Shown here: in pieces, positions 21,076 through 21,351 of the stretch
Position numbering within the stretch: the first letter of the stretch is position 1
Layout: every line of letters begins with the position of its first letter
Source of the DNA: CAZWRV01 sp964636325
Lineage (GTDB): Bacteria; Verrucomicrobiota; Lentisphaeria; Victivallales; GWF2-50-93
Direction of reading: 5' to 3'
Assembly: GCA_964636325.1 (NCBI GenBank)
Contig: CAZWRV010000109.1
Coordinates: forward strand, 1-21,351
DNA length: 21,351 nucleotides
Made by a program: the position numbers and the translations under genes
Notes under the pieces: model-generated
What the model was told of the DNA's origin: nothing
What the model saw: the letters and a program-made list of their open reading frames with translations, nothing else
The model's database searches: none

Positions 21076-21351
21076 CTGCGATATTCGCAGTTTTGTCGGT
21101 CAGAAACTCGATGGAGGGCGAAGCCGTGCTGAGCCGCGGTTGAGCTTGGCTCAACCCTCCGGAAGACGACAAAGATAACGACAAAGTTCGCGACAAAGAT
21201 GGGCGAGTTTCAGAGGAGTGGTGCTCTGCGGATATCACAGTTCTGTCGAACAGAAACTCGATGGAGGGCGAAGCCGTGCTGAGCCGCGGTTGAGCCTGGC
21301 TCAACCCTCCGGAAGACGACAAAGATAACGACAAAGTTCGCGACAAAGATG
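21076..21351 (+). repeat. 150-bp tandem repeat with hairpins and 12-bp sub-repeats, running off the window edge
   Basis: Unit 1 is 21076-21225 and unit 2 starts at 21226, cut by the window end after 126 bp. They are nearly identical from about 21101 on. Each unit contains a short CTGCG hairpin, GGAGGGCGAAGCCGTGCTGA, hairpin GGTTGAGC/GCTCAACC, and three 12-bp units beginning CGACAAAG (21167-21202 in unit 1). No convincing gene lies in the array. Confidence 0.85.

Noticed and set aside
20897..21178. 93-residue plus-strand open frame beginning MSESQFRHIF with GGAGG 10 nt upstream
   Set aside because: It runs through a hairpin, the 96-nt palindromic stem and into the 150-bp repeat. The composition shows no domain, so it is more likely repeat DNA than a gene.
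21071..21346. Minus-strand open frame with a repeated Ser/Leu-rich peptide
   Set aside because: The 50-residue periodicity is simply the 150-bp tandem DNA repeat read in frame; there is no ribosome-binding site or domain.
21167..21351. CRISPR array
   Set aside because: The 12-bp units are contiguous and the 150-bp units have no unique spacers, so the arrangement is not repeat-spacer.

Overview
The window looks like a chromosomal segment of a high-GC, probably free-living or host-associated member of the PVC group, most likely Lentisphaerota/Victivallales or a relative. The placement rests on gene style, not on a marker phylogeny. The indicators are GntR-type regulators fused to sugar-binding sensor domains, a large secreted DUF6067/GH123-like protein, two membrane-anchored Ser/Thr kinases, a URO-D-like methyltransferase homologue, and a very short basic protein beginning MSRQYNK. 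Housekeeping genes (a CAT-anticodon tRNA and rpmB) show this is chromosomal DNA.

Layout. Positions 1-241 hold hairpin-rich repeat DNA and a terminator. A GntR-family regulator (242-1786, minus) is divergent from a tRNA(CAT) at 1933-2008. A second GntR/LacI-type regulator (2465-3547, minus) is coupled by a 4-nt overlap to a large exported carbohydrate-active-type protein (3544-7074, minus). Divergent from these is a plus-strand cluster: flavodoxin, BadF/GlcNAc-kinase-like sugar kinase, two tandem SIS-domain proteins and a HAD phosphatase (7257-11002). The cluster ends in a frameshifted DUF4185-like remnant. A 32-residue basic protein (11574-11672) follows. Next come an unusual Ser/Thr kinase with a lectin-like and TPR C-terminus (11845-14103, minus), rpmB (14478-14705) and a DUF302 membrane protein (14826-15326). 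The right side carries a URO-D-like protein (15904-16986, minus), a B12-binding-type radical SAM protein (17296-18654, minus), and a CBS-domain protein overlapping a second Ser/Thr kinase (20609 down to 18962, minus). Repeat DNA fills the last 650 bp.

How the genes fit together. The DUF6067-type protein, its coupled regulator and the divergent kinase/SIS/SIS/HAD cluster read as a sugar, perhaps amino-sugar, uptake and processing locus. A perfect 12-bp palindrome in the leader of the exported-protein gene is a candidate operator. This is inference from families and arrangement; the substrate is unknown.

Most interesting signals. (1) The 11845-14103 kinase lacks the usual VAIK lysine but has a lysine 17 residues upstream, the same spacing as the relocated lysine of animal WNK kinases. 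(2) Two intergenic elements (58-117 and 17160-17216) have unrelated sequences but the same predicted fold: an outer stem enclosing two perfect hairpins whose loops are complementary to each other. (3) A ~123-bp intergenic element occurs twice (15413-15535 and 18822-18944) with a compensatory change in its hairpin. (4) A 150-bp tandem repeat at the right edge carries three 12-bp iteron-like units per copy, with diverged relatives elsewhere in the window.
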